Positions 6,525 through 14,978 of a stretch of DNA of 34,580 nt are shown here, piece after piece. The notes under the pieces are model-generated. The model was given only the letters and a program-made list of their open reading frames with translations, made no database searches and had not been told where the DNA came from. A program made the translations under genes and the position numbers. The stretch's first letter is position 1. Each line of letters begins with the position of its first letter. Source of the stretch: a virus; IMG/VR virus record IMGVR_UViG_3300047997_000006, positions 1-34,580 of that record. One strand, given 5' to 3'.

Positions 6525-8222
6525 ATGAGTCAACTATTTGGTTTTTTAATCAAAGACGGCGGGGGGAATAAGGGACAATCCCCTGTTCCCCCTAATAGTG
6601 ATGACAGCGTAGCCACCGTAGCAGGTGGTTATTTTGGTACATATGTAGATGTTGAAGGCGTCTCCAAGAATGAGTATGAACTACTCAAGCGATATAGAGA
6701 CATGTCGCTACACCCAGAGGTAGACACCGCAATCGATGAAATTGTAAACGAGTTTGTTGTCAGTGATGCTGACGATGCACCCGTTGAAATTGAATTGTCA
6801 AATTTAGGTATGGGTGCAGGGGTCAAGAAGAAGATCCGTGATGAGTTCGATCACATCTTAAAGATGCTGAATTTTGACAAGAACGCTCACCAGATTATTC
6901 GGAATTGGTATGTGGATGGTAGGGTATATTACCACAAGGTCATTGATCTTGAAAACCCAAAGCAAGGAATTTTAGAACTACGAAACATTGATGCAGTCAA
7001 GATTCGTAAAGTTCGTCAAAAGATTGTTAATCCAGAAGTAGCAGCAAATCCTCAAGCAGTCAAAGGTACTGCACTTGCATATGACTGGGGTGATTATGTA
7101 GAGTATTACATTTATCAACCAAAGGGTTTCTCTGGTTCGATGACGATGCCACACAATAGTGCATCAGATTTCTCAACCAATAATGGAATCAAGATTGCTT
7201 CAGACTCTATCGCCACAGTAAACTCTGGCGTTATGGATCTTAACAAGAAGTACAGTCTGTCCTTCTTGCATAAAGCAATCAAGTCTCTCAATCAACTCCG
7301 CATGATTGAAGATAGTCTAGTTATTTACAGACTATCAAGAGCACCAGAACGTAGAATCTTTTATATTGACGTTGGTAATCTCCCCAAAGTTAAAGCGGAG
7401 CAGTACCTACGTGATGTCATGGCACGTTATCGTAACAAGCTTGTATACGATGCTAGCACTGGCGAGATTCGTGACGACAAAAAGCATATGAGTATGCTTG
7501 AGGATTTCTGGTTGCCCCGTCGTGAAGGCGGTCGTGGTACAGAAATCACAACTCTACCTGGTGGTCAGAACCTAGGCGAGCTTAAGGACGTTGAGTATTT
7601 TAGAAAGAAACTATACAACTCTCTGAATCTCCCACCCTCTCGTCTCACTGACGACAACAAAGCATTCAACCTTGGTAAGTCTACAGAGATCCTACGCGAT
7701 GAACTGAAATTTAGTAAGTTCATTGGTCGTCTCCGTAAACGTTTCTCTCGTTTGTTCCATGACATTCTTAAGACTCAACTGATTCTCAAGGGCGTTATCG
7801 CTCCTGAAGATTGGGAGGACATGGAAGAGCATATTCAATATGACTTCCTGTTTGACAATCACTTCAATGAGTTGAAGAAACAGGAGATGATGATGCAACG
7901 CATCACTCTCGTTACACAAATGGATCCTTTCGTTGGTAAGTATTTCTCCACAGAATACATCCGTCGTCAGGTTCTCATGCAGACCGAGAAGGAATACAAA
8001 GAAATCGATAAGCAGATGCGTGTTGATATTGACAGCGGTATGGTAATTGACCCTGTTGATGTTACATCTATGGATATGATGGATCGTCAAAACGATGCTT
8101 TCAAACCTGAACTAGATGCACAGTCTGCGGAAGACGATGCTACTAGAGAACTAGACAAGGCAAAGGAAATGGAGAAGCTAAAACCTGCTGCTTCGCCTGC
8201 AAAACCTAAAGCTGATAAATAA
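6525..8222 (+). CDS. gp20: Portal vertex protein
   Basis: The 565-residue protein (T4 gp20: 524) has the expected features. An NEYELLKRYRDMSLHPEVDTAIDEIVNEF segment opens the portal wing domain, followed by a central region with LSRAPERRIFYIDVGNLPK and a DFWLPRREGGRGTEITTLPGG loop. A C-terminal stem/crown region has LPPSRL and FSRLFHDILKTQLILKG, and the tail is acidic and charged (residues about 525-565). Twelve copies form the ring through which gp17 pumps DNA and on which the prohead nucleates. The position between tube and prohead-core genes is canonical. The C-terminal Ala/Lys/Pro-rich tail looks disordered. Confidence 0.96.
   Translation: MSQLFGFLIKDGGGNKGQSPVPPNSDDSVATVAGGYFGTYVDVEGVSKNEYELLKRYRDMSLHPEVDTAIDEIVNEFVVSDADDAPVEIELSNLGMGAGVKKKIRDEFDHILKMLNFDKNAHQIIRNWYVDGRVYYHKVIDLENPKQGILELRNIDAVKIRKVRQKIVNPEVAANPQAVKGTALAYDWGDYVEYYIYQPKGFSGSMTMPHNSASDFSTNNGIKIASDSIATVNSGVMDLNKKYSLSFLHKAIKSLNQLRMIEDSLVIYRLSRAPERRIFYIDVGNLPKVKAEQYLRDVMARYRNKLVYDASTGEIRDDKKHMSMLEDFWLPRREGGRGTEITTLPGGQNLGELKDVEYFRKKLYNSLNLPPSRLTDDNKAFNLGKSTEILRDELKFSKFIGRLRKRFSRLFHDILKTQLILKGVIAPEDWEDMEEHIQYDFLFDNHFNELKKQEMMMQRITLVTQMDPFVGKYFSTEYIRRQVLMQTEKEYKEIDKQMRVDIDSGMVIDPVDVTSMDMMDRQNDAFKPELDAQSAEDDATRELDKAKEMEKLKPAASPAKPKADK
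8215..8221 (+). promoter_or_regulatory. Late promoter box (ATAAATA) overlapping the portal stop
   Basis: ATAAATA overlaps the TAA of the portal gene and lies 22 nt before ATG 8244, the same distance as at the terminase gene. An AT-rich leader follows. Confidence 0.5.
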
Positions 8223-8243
8223 AATATAACTCTTGATTATAAT

Positions 8244-8429
8244 ATGGACACACCATTAGAGTCTGAACTCGTTGACATTGTTGATTTGATTGCTGACAAG
8301 AAGCGTGGCGATGCGTTAGATAAGATTAACGATTATCTATACGGCAAAGCACAAGACGTTATTGATCAGTACAAGCAAAGTGTAGCATCTAGCTACTTTG
8401 ATGAACCTACAGATACTCCAGAAGAATGA
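8244..8429 (+). CDS. Small acidic protein, probable prohead core component (gp67/68-like position)
   Basis: A 61-residue, strongly acidic, helical protein with the sequence LVDIVDLIADKKRGDALDKINDYLYGKAQDVIDQYKQ. T4 encodes the small prohead core proteins gp67 and gp68 between the portal and protease genes, and this ORF occupies exactly that slot with similar size and charge. The assignment rests on position and composition, not on a visible signature. The stop overlaps the gp21 start by 4 nt (ATGA), implying coupled expression of core protein and protease. Confidence 0.75.
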   Translation: MDTPLESELVDIVDLIADKKRGDALDKINDYLYGKAQDVIDQYKQSVASSYFDEPTDTPEE

Positions 8430-9070
8430 AACTCATTACAGAAAACATTGAGGAGGTCAAACTTTTGACCGAAGAAAAAGACGGTCAAAAGTGTCTCTAC
8501 ATTGAGGGTGTATTCCTCCAATCGGAAGTAAGAAACCGTAACGGAAGAGTATATCCATTTTCTGTTCTGGAAAAAGAAGTAGGTCGTTATAATGAAGAGT
8601 ACGTATCGAAAGGTCGTGCGCTAGGAGAATTAGGTCACCCCGATGGTCCTACTGTAAACCTTGATCGTGTATCCCACAGGATCACAACACTCAAGGCTGA
8701 AGGTAATAACTTCGTGGGCAAGGCAAGAATTCTTGACACACCAATGGGCAACATTGCCAAATCTCTCCTTGGTGAGGGTGTGAAACTTGGTGTTTCTTCT
8801 CGCGGCATGGGTAGCATTGATAAGCGTGAAGACGCTAATTATGTTATGGATGACTTTATGCTTGCGACTGCTGCTGATATCGTAGCAGATCCTTCTGCCC
8901 CTGATGCATTTGTAAACGGCATCATGGAAGGAAAGGAGTGGGTATGGGACAACGGTCTCCTAAAAGAGAAAACAGTTGCTAAATACCAGGGATACATTAG
9001 TGAATCATCCAAGAAAGATTTGGAAGCGAGGACTCTAAAAGTCTTTGAACACTTCCTGTCAAATCTCTAA
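8426..9070 (+). CDS. gp21: Prohead maturation protease
   Basis: This 214-residue serine protease of the T4 gp21 type (212 residues in T4) has a strand region YIEGVFLQSEVRNRNGRVYP, then GELGHPDG with the catalytic His at residue 71. The segment LGVSSRGMGS carries the nucleophile Ser124 or Ser125. It degrades the scaffold and trims capsid proteins at (L/I)xE sites before DNA packaging. A fitting site, LNE, is present near the N-terminus of the capsid protein encoded at 10329. The gene is coupled to the preceding core protein. Confidence 0.93.
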   Translation: MKLITENIEEVKLLTEEKDGQKCLYIEGVFLQSEVRNRNGRVYPFSVLEKEVGRYNEEYVSKGRALGELGHPDGPTVNLDRVSHRITTLKAEGNNFVGKARILDTPMGNIAKSLLGEGVKLGVSSRGMGSIDKREDANYVMDDFMLATAADIVADPSAPDAFVNGIMEGKEWVWDNGLLKEKTVAKYQGYISESSKKDLEARTLKVFEHFLSNL

Positions 9071-9074
9071 CTTA

Positions 9075-9081
9075 ATAAATA
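9075..9081 (+). promoter_or_regulatory. Late promoter box (ATAAATA) for the scaffold gene
   Basis: ATAAATA lies 39 nt before ATG 9121 in a 50-nt gap. The start has a good Shine-Dalgarno, AAGGGGA (9107-9113). The arrangement matches that before the sheath gene. Confidence 0.5.
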
Positions 9082-9120
9082 ATCATAGAAATAGCTATAG
9101 AAATTCAAGGGGAAACTCAC

Positions 9121-10299
9121 ATGTCAGATATGTTAAAGGAAAAATTTGAGGAGTTTGTAACTGAATCAGGTCTAGTTGTTGAAGCTGGCGATCCAATGCC
9201 AACAGTATCTGCAGCAGTTATTCCTGGTGGTGGCGGTTACGAAGCGTCTAGTCAGTCCAAGACCGAAGTCAACTCCAAAGCTGGAGCTGGCGAAGGTAAG
9301 GCTACTGTAGGCACCGACGCTGTTAACGGTTACGGAGCTCAACAGTCAGTCACCGATAACGGTGGTCCACGTCCAGACGGAAACGATGAGGGCGAGGATA
9401 ATCCTGGTGCTAAAGCATCTGCCCCTGTTGGTGCTAAAGGCGCACAGAGCGATGGTACTGCACAGACCTCTAGCATCAACGATGCTGGCGACCAGGGCAA
9501 GACTGTTACCGTTGGTGCTGATGTAGCATATGCAACCAGCACTGGTCCTGATGTAACATATCCCATCAAGCCTTCCTTTGAATCCCTTGACATGAGTGCA
9601 GATGTTGCAGCACTCACCGAAGGAACAGAACTCACTGAAGAGTTCAAAGAAAAAGCAACAACAATTTTTGAAGCAGCAGTCAAATCCAAACTATCTGAAG
9701 AGTGGGCAAAACTCGAAGAGCAGTTTGAGACTCGTGTCTCCGAGCAAGTAACATCTGTTAAGGCAGAACTTGCAGAAGAGGTAGGTGGTACTATCAAGTA
9801 CGCCATTCAAACATGGTTGGAAGAGAACCAAGTATCCATCGATCGTGGTATTCGTAACGAAATTACTGAAGACTTCATCGCTGGACTCAAGAATCTCTTC
9901 CAAGAACACTACATTAATATTCCCGATGACAAAGTTGATGTTGTTGAAGGAATGACTGAAGATATTCGTAAGATGGAAGACAGCCTCAACGAACAGATTG
10001 AGCGCAACGTGAAACTTCAAGGTCGTCTAGATGAGTCTGCAAAAACTGTAATTCTGAACATCGTTTCAGAAGGTTTGGTAGACACTCAAAAAGACAAGTT
10101 GGCATCTCTAGCAGAAGGCGTAGAGTTTGAGTCGGAAGAGAAGTTTGCAGAGAAGGTTAAGACCCTCCGCGAATCATACTTCCCAGCAAACCCTGCTACA
10201 CCTGCAGCAGAAGCTACTGATGAAGCACCAGTTGAAGGCGGAGAAGTAACCCCAGCAATGGCGGCATACCTCAATGCTATCAGTCGCTGGAACTCATAA
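9121..10299 (+). CDS. gp22: Prohead scaffold core protein
   Basis: A 392-residue acidic protein sits between protease and major capsid protein, the gp22 slot. Residues about 25-150 are a low-complexity Gly/Ala/Asp/Thr region. Residues 165-350 are almost entirely helical and coiled-coil-like (EEFKEKATTIFEAAVKSKL, EDIRKMEDSLNEQIER). A short conserved end follows (TPAMAAYLNAISRW), which is likely the capsid-binding tail. Several LxE/IxE tripeptides offer cleavage sites for gp21. T4 gp22 is shorter (269), and the extra length is mainly the N-terminal Gly-rich part. It fills the prohead interior and is degraded during maturation. Confidence 0.9.
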   Translation: MSDMLKEKFEEFVTESGLVVEAGDPMPTVSAAVIPGGGGYEASSQSKTEVNSKAGAGEGKATVGTDAVNGYGAQQSVTDNGGPRPDGNDEGEDNPGAKASAPVGAKGAQSDGTAQTSSINDAGDQGKTVTVGADVAYATSTGPDVTYPIKPSFESLDMSADVAALTEGTELTEEFKEKATTIFEAAVKSKLSEEWAKLEEQFETRVSEQVTSVKAELAEEVGGTIKYAIQTWLEENQVSIDRGIRNEITEDFIAGLKNLFQEHYINIPDDKVDVVEGMTEDIRKMEDSLNEQIERNVKLQGRLDESAKTVILNIVSEGLVDTQKDKLASLAEGVEFESEEKFAEKVKTLRESYFPANPATPAAEATDEAPVEGGEVTPAMAAYLNAISRWNS

Positions 10300-10328
10300 T
10301 AATTTAACTCCCTAATCCAATAAAGAAA

Positions 10329-11735
10329 ATGTTTAACGCAGAACATCTTCAGGAAAAGTGGGCACCTGTTCTTGGTCACGAAGGCTCCTCGCCTATCGAT
10401 AACCGTTACAAGAAAGCTGTCACATCTGTCCTCCTGGAGAACCAAGAAAGATTTATGCGCGAAGAGCGCGGTATGCTAAACGAAGTTGCAGTTAACAGCC
10501 TTGGCGCTGGTACTGTTTCTCCTTCTGGCAGCGCACTCGGCAACGCTAACACCGCTGGTCTTGCAGGTTTCGACCCTGTACTTATCAGCCTCGTCCGTCG
10601 TGCAATGCCTAACCTAATGGCATATGACGTTTGTGGCGTCCAACCAATGAGCGGTCCTACTGGACTAATCTTCGCAATGCGCTCACGCTACGAGAACCAA
10701 GGCGGCGAAGAAGCCTTGTTCAACGAGCCTGACAGTGCATTCTCCACAGCACATGACGCAACAGCTGGTGCTTATACACCTAGAACTGGCGCTGGTGTCG
10801 GTGGCGATTCAGAGGGTAACAACCCTGCACTTCTTAACGACTCCTCACCTGGAACCTACGAAGTAGGTCGTGGCATGAGCCGTGAGAACTTGGAGAAGAT
10901 GGGCGAAGCTTCCCGTCTGTTCCGTGAGATGTCATTCAGCATTGAGAAGACTTCTGTGACTGCAAAGTCCAGAGCTTTGAAAGCAGAATACACCTTGGAA
11001 CTAGCACAAGACCTCAAGGCTATTCATGGTCTAGATGCAGAGCAAGAACTTGCTAACATCTTGTCCAGTGAAGTCCTTGCAGAAATCAACCGTGAAGTTG
11101 TACGTACAGTATATCAGGTTGCTAAAGTCGGTGCTCAAAACAACGTTGCTAACGCAGGTATCTTTGACCTAGACGTTGACTCCAACGGCAGATGGTCAGT
11201 TGAGAAGTTCAAAGGACTTCTATTCCAGATTGAGCGCGATGCTAACGCAATTGCTCAAGAGACTCGTCGTGGCAAAGGCAACTTCCTCATCTGTTCTGCA
11301 GACGTTGCAAGTGCCCTAGCAATGGCAGGCGTCCTTGACTACTCCTCTGGTCTAACTGGTGCTGGTGGTCCTTCCATCGGTGATGTTGATGACACTGGCA
11401 ACCTTTCGGTTGGCACAATCAACGGTCGCATCAAGGTCTACGTCGATCCTTATGCTGCTAACCTTTCCGACAAGCACTACTACGTCATCGGATACAAAGG
11501 TACTAGCCCTTATGACGCAGGACTATTCTACTGTCCTTACGTTCCCCTCCAAATGGTTCGCTCGATCGACCCTGACACCTTCCAACCAAAAATTGGTTTC
11601 AAGACTCGTTACGGCATGGTCAGCAATCCTTTCGTCACCACCAACGGAACCTACAATGGTACTCCAGATGGCGAAACACTTTCGGCAAACGCCAACATGT
11701 ACTACAGAAGAGTACAAGTTATCAACCTCATGTGA
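10329..11735 (+). CDS. gp23: Major capsid protein
   Basis: The 468-residue HK97-fold capsid protein of T4 type (T4 gp23: 521) has a scaffold-binding N-terminal segment that ends at MLNE (residues 49-52), a gp21-type cleavage site. The mature protein would begin near VAVNSLGAG. Further marks are the DPVLISLVRRAMPNLMAYDVCGVQPMSGPTG segment, the long E-loop-like charged region, FLICSADVASALAMAGVLDY and a C-terminal GFKTRYGMVSNPF. No obvious Shine-Dalgarno precedes ATG 10329 (the upstream sequence is CCAATAAAGAAA) and no TAAATA box lies close by. It may be expressed by read-through from gp22. A strong terminator follows. Confidence 0.97.
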   Translation: MFNAEHLQEKWAPVLGHEGSSPIDNRYKKAVTSVLLENQERFMREERGMLNEVAVNSLGAGTVSPSGSALGNANTAGLAGFDPVLISLVRRAMPNLMAYDVCGVQPMSGPTGLIFAMRSRYENQGGEEALFNEPDSAFSTAHDATAGAYTPRTGAGVGGDSEGNNPALLNDSSPGTYEVGRGMSRENLEKMGEASRLFREMSFSIEKTSVTAKSRALKAEYTLELAQDLKAIHGLDAEQELANILSSEVLAEINREVVRTVYQVAKVGAQNNVANAGIFDLDVDSNGRWSVEKFKGLLFQIERDANAIAQETRRGKGNFLICSADVASALAMAGVLDYSSGLTGAGGPSIGDVDDTGNLSVGTINGRIKVYVDPYAANLSDKHYYVIGYKGTSPYDAGLFYCPYVPLQMVRSIDPDTFQPKIGFKTRYGMVSNPFVTTNGTYNGTPDGETLSANANMYYRRVQVINLM

Positions 11736-11755
11736 TTCATCACCAGGTTTCTTAC

Positions 11756-11784
11756 AGACCTCCCTTCAAGGGGGGTCTTTTTTT
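11756..11784 (+). terminator. Rho-independent terminator after the capsid gene
   Basis: The stem AGACCTCCC (11756-11764) pairs with GGGGGGTCT (11770-11778), with one G-T pair and a TTCAA loop, followed by a run of seven T. It ends the structural transcript 20 nt after the capsid stop. Confidence 0.9.
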
Positions 11785-11786
11785 GT

Positions 11787-11793
11787 CTAAATA
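11787..11793 (+). promoter_or_regulatory. Late promoter box (CTAAATA) right after the terminator
   Basis: CTAAATA follows the terminator T-run by 2 nt and precedes ATG 11820 by 26 nt. It restarts late transcription for the membrane protein gene. Confidence 0.6.
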
Positions 11794-11819
11794 ATTAAAG
11801 ACTATACCATGGGGTTATT

Positions 11820-12509
11820 ATGCCATCCCTAGATGAGGCAGCTGCGAAAAGAGAACAAGCAGCAGCACAGAAAGAACAGAATAAACCAAAACAAATCGAA
11901 AAAGTTACCGAGCAAGTACCGAGCAAGTCACCAGTCAAAACGATTGCGTTGACACTAGGTGGACTCTTTGCCTTGGCACACATTGGTTTGTTAGGTTATG
12001 TAATTCACAGACCAGAAAAACCACAAGTTCCACAAGTACCTACAATCAATATCCCTCGTGGAGATTATTCGTCATACAGAATTAAAGCTGGTAAGGATGG
12101 ATATGAGATTGAGTATCGTGCAAACGATCCTAAAGTTCTAGAGTCACAAAAAGCATTAGACCTCAATAAAAGTAAGAAAGGATTTTTTGGTGGTCAGCAA
12201 GTTGAAATGCGCCGCGAGTTCCGTCGTGATCAATTCACTATGGAAGGCACCCGTAATATGGGGGTAGGAGGCGCTGTAGACGGCGAGGGAAAGTTGACTG
12301 CCCGAGAAGAAGAGTGTTTAGTGGCGGACGCTGGCGCACGGTCCCAGGGTGCAATGGCAGGTAGTGCTATCGCTGCTGGTGTTGCTGTTCCTGCTGCTAT
12401 GAGTATTCCATATGTAGGATGGTTGGCTGGTGGATGGGCTCTACTCCTCGGTCAAAAAGCAGGTTCCAGTCTAGGTTCTACCGTAGGTACAGTCTTTAAT
12501 GACTGCTAA
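11820..12509 (+). CDS. Late-expressed membrane protein with glycine-zipper C-terminus, unknown function
   Basis: The 229-residue protein has three parts. Residues 1-38 are a charged Ala/Glu/Lys/Gln helix. Residues about 41-62 are a clear membrane helix (TIALTLGGLFALAHIGLLGYVI). A polar middle region follows. Residues about 177-229 are Gly/Ala-rich and hydrophobic (GSAIAAGVAVPAAMSIPYVGWLAGGWALLLG), resembling glycine-zipper or pore-forming segments. It has its own late promoter and follows the capsid gene. It could be a minor virion protein, an ejection-related protein or part of lysis; the sequence does not decide. Confidence 0.8.
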   Translation: MPSLDEAAAKREQAAAQKEQNKPKQIEKVTEQVPSKSPVKTIALTLGGLFALAHIGLLGYVIHRPEKPQVPQVPTINIPRGDYSSYRIKAGKDGYEIEYRANDPKVLESQKALDLNKSKKGFFGGQQVEMRREFRRDQFTMEGTRNMGVGGAVDGEGKLTAREEECLVADAGARSQGAMAGSAIAAGVAVPAAMSIPYVGWLAGGWALLLGQKAGSSLGSTVGTVFNDC

Positions 12510-12512
12510 ATA
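12506..12512 (+). promoter_or_regulatory. Late promoter box (CTAAATA) for the second tube-fold gene
   Basis: CTAAATA overlaps the stop codon of the membrane protein gene and lies 20 nt before ATG 12533. The extended sequence TAAATAGTA also occurs at the portal and hsp20 promoters. Confidence 0.6.
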
Positions 12513-12532
12513 GTAGTGCTTGGGATGCTGAC

Positions 12533-13045
12533 ATGTCTGCTGATTGGTACAAAAAATTACCGCAAAACAGAAATTTCTTAACACCTACAGGGTTTAAATT
12601 TACCCTAGAAAGATTTGGTGGTGTTGATTTTTTCTGTCAATCAGCTAGTATTCCAGATGTTTCTATGCCAACTATTGAAGTGGCAACACCCTTTAGAGGT
12701 GTACCCATTATTCCTGGTGGTGGTGTAGAATACAGTGATCTAACGGTTCGGTTTATTATTGACGAAGATCTATCCAACTACATGACTGTATGGAACTGGA
12801 TCAGAGACAATGGTAATTCAGAATCATTTGATGGAGAAGGAGAAGGATACTCTGATGGTATTCTACAGATACTAACGTCTAACTTCAATCCAAAATATAG
12901 TGTAAGATTTGAACGATTAATGCCAGTGCAACTTACTAGTATTCCATTTGATTTTTCAGTGGGAGAAGTTGAGTTCTTTACAGCTAACGTTACTTTCAAA
13001 TACACACGTTATACAGTATGTGATTTAGGATTACAACCTCTATGA
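12533..13045 (+). CDS. Tail tube-fold protein, paralogue of gp19 (possible gp3/tube-end protein)
   Basis: This 170-residue protein shares the gp19 pattern strand for strand. FKFTLERFGGVDFFCQSASIP matches FMVKIPF...LLCKSTALP of gp19. TIEVATPFRGVPI matches VIEVPFRGRTV, and YSDLTVRFIIDEDLSNYMTVWNWI matches the FDTWSATFFNDKEM...FETWL block. It is therefore a second tube-type beta-barrel subunit. In T4-like phages such proteins serve as tube initiators or terminators, and T4-like cyanophages tend to have gene 3 (tail completion) between 23 and uvsY, so a tube-end role is plausible. The box at 12506 indicates late expression. The stop overlaps uvsY. Confidence 0.85.
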   Translation: MSADWYKKLPQNRNFLTPTGFKFTLERFGGVDFFCQSASIPDVSMPTIEVATPFRGVPIIPGGGVEYSDLTVRFIIDEDLSNYMTVWNWIRDNGNSESFDGEGEGYSDGILQILTSNFNPKYSVRFERLMPVQLTSIPFDFSVGEVEFFTANVTFKYTRYTVCDLGLQPL

Positions 13046-13515
13046 ATTTTAGTTCATTACATCAACGCTTCCAAAAAATTAAGGAAGAGTGGACCAAGGA
13101 TACACAAATCGATTTTCAATTTAAGAACAAACAATACTCCGAAGATCTAGCACGACTTGCGTTGGAGATTCCTTTCCAGCACAATAAATATCTGAATCAT
13201 TACACAGATCTTTCTCAAATTAAAACTTCATTAGAGTTTGAACATCGTAAACTCTTAAGAGATAAGAGAGAATATTATGGCGGTGAAGCTGACGCTAAAA
13301 CATACGCAGAAAAACCTTTTGGTACTCACATCAAAACATCAGAGAAGATGAAAGTCTATCTGGAGTCAGATGATGAACTTATTAACACAGAAGCAAAAGT
13401 CAAGTACATTGATCAGATGCTTTACTTTCTCGATCATGTTATGAAACAAATCTCTAACCGTGGGTTTCAGATCAAAAGTGCTATTGAATGGGAAAAATTT
13501 ATTAATGGAAACTAA
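13042..13515 (+). CDS. uvsY: UvsY-like recombination mediator
   Basis: A 157-residue, highly charged helical protein lies directly upstream of uvsW. The C-terminal block KQISNRGFQIKSAIEWEKFINGN is the typical UvsY ending, and the central YIDQMLYFLDHVMKQI helix fits the oligomerisation region. UvsY loads the UvsX recombinase onto gp32-coated single-stranded DNA. T4 UvsY is 137 residues. Its ATG overlaps the stop of the late tube-fold gene by 4 nt, so late transcripts may continue into recombination genes. Its own stop shares a base with the uvsW start. Confidence 0.9.
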   Translation: MNFSSLHQRFQKIKEEWTKDTQIDFQFKNKQYSEDLARLALEIPFQHNKYLNHYTDLSQIKTSLEFEHRKLLRDKREYYGGEADAKTYAEKPFGTHIKTSEKMKVYLESDDELINTEAKVKYIDQMLYFLDHVMKQISNRGFQIKSAIEWEKFINGN

Positions 13516-14975
13516 TGTCACATCTAGTTGTCAAGAAAAAGAATGAGGTCTATCTACAGATCTCATCAGAGCCTCACGTCCATCGTGAGTTGGCAGACTA
13601 CTTTTCTTTTGAATTGCCAGAGGCAAAGTTTCTAAAACGCCAACCAAGATTTAGATATTGGGATGGTATGATCCATCTGTATTCTCCTGGTACAGGTGAA
13701 CTGTATCATGGTCTCTTACCTCACTTGAAAGAGTGGTGTAGAGAAAGAGAATATGGTATTAAATTTGAGAACAATGATTGGTACGGGGAAGTAGAGGTAA
13801 GTAACGATTTCGTTTCTCCACCTGCTGTTGCAGATTGGATGAAACATATCTGCAAGTACAAACCAAGAGACTACCAGTACATGACTGTGTATAAGGCTCT
13901 CAAAAATAACAGAGGTTTGTTCCTGTCTCCAACAGGATCTGGCAAATCCCTTATGATTTATTCCATCGTTCGTTACTACGCAGCGGCTGATAAGAAGATT
14001 CTACTGATCGTGCCTACGACTTCTTTGGTAGAACAAATGATAAAGGATTTTAAAGACTATGGATGGAATGCAGATGAGTTCTGTCACACCATATATTCAG
14101 GCAAAGATAAGAATACTGACAAACCAGTTGTCATCTCAACATGGCAGTCAATCTACAAGTTTCCGAAAAGATACTTTGATGACATTGATTGTGTTATCGG
14201 AGATGAAGCACACTTATTTAAGGCAAAGTCCCTCACAGGTATCCTCACCAAACTCCACAACGCAAAGTATCGTTTTGGGTTCACGGGTACACTTGACGGT
14301 AGCAAAACTCATAAGTGGGTTTTGGAAGGATTGTTTGGTGCATGTGAACAGGTTACAAAGACAGATACTCTCATTAAGAAAGGGTTCCTTTCCAGCTTGC
14401 GAATTAAAATCCTAGTCTGTAAGCATGACTACAAATACTTCGCTGACTTTCATGAGGAGATGGAGTACATTGTAACACATGAAAAGCGAAACAACTTGAT
14501 TAAAAATATTGTTAACGACATAGAAGGTAACACATTAGTTTTGTTTAACTATGTGGAAAAACATGGTGAACCTTTGTATGAGTTAATAAATAATTACATC
14601 AGTAACGACAGATCTGTATTCTTCGTTCATGGTGGTACTGATACCGAAGATAGAGAACAAGTAAGAGCAATCACAGAATGCGAATCCAACGCTGTCATTA
14701 TCGCATCTTACGGTACGTTTTCCACAGGCATCAACATTAAAAAATTACATAACATCGTATTTGCTTCTCCCTCCAAATCCAGAGTTAGAAACCTACAATC
14801 TATTGGTAGAGTTCTACGTAAAGGAGATGGAAAAGATATTGCTACCTTGTATGATATCGCTGATGATATCTCTGGGCGTAACTATAACTATACTTTAAAA
14901 CATCTTATTGAAAGGATTGCAATATATCAAGAAGAGAACTTTAAGTACGAAACTATAAACATAGACTTAAGGTAA
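13515..14975 (+). CDS. uvsW: UvsW-type superfamily 2 DNA/RNA helicase
   Basis: A 486-residue SF2 helicase. After a UvsW-type N-terminal domain (residues 1-110, with FRYWDGMIHLYSPGTGELYHGLL) comes a Q-motif-like KPRDYQ, Walker A PTGSGKS (G141-S145), motif II DEAH (230-233), motif III GFTGT and motif VI QSIGRVLRKGDG. UvsW unwinds R-loops and branched recombination intermediates and so turns off origin-primed replication late in infection. T4 UvsW is longer (587), mainly at the C-terminus. The gene is coupled to uvsY. Confidence 0.95.
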   Translation: MSHLVVKKKNEVYLQISSEPHVHRELADYFSFELPEAKFLKRQPRFRYWDGMIHLYSPGTGELYHGLLPHLKEWCREREYGIKFENNDWYGEVEVSNDFVSPPAVADWMKHICKYKPRDYQYMTVYKALKNNRGLFLSPTGSGKSLMIYSIVRYYAAADKKILLIVPTTSLVEQMIKDFKDYGWNADEFCHTIYSGKDKNTDKPVVISTWQSIYKFPKRYFDDIDCVIGDEAHLFKAKSLTGILTKLHNAKYRFGFTGTLDGSKTHKWVLEGLFGACEQVTKTDTLIKKGFLSSLRIKILVCKHDYKYFADFHEEMEYIVTHEKRNNLIKNIVNDIEGNTLVLFNYVEKHGEPLYELINNYISNDRSVFFVHGGTDTEDREQVRAITECESNAVIIASYGTFSTGINIKKLHNIVFASPSKSRVRNLQSIGRVLRKGDGKDIATLYDIADDISGRNYNYTLKHLIERIAIYQEENFKYETINIDLR

Positions 14976-14978
14976 AGA

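Noticed and set aside
9339-10020. Minus-strand open frames opposite the scaffold gene
   Set aside because: Same cause: the products are Ser/Leu/Val-rich and patternless, with no ribosome site, and they are fully covered by gp22.
14059-14415. Second plus-strand frame inside uvsW
   Set aside because: It overlaps the helicase motifs entirely, and the product has no structure-like pattern, so it is a shadow frame.
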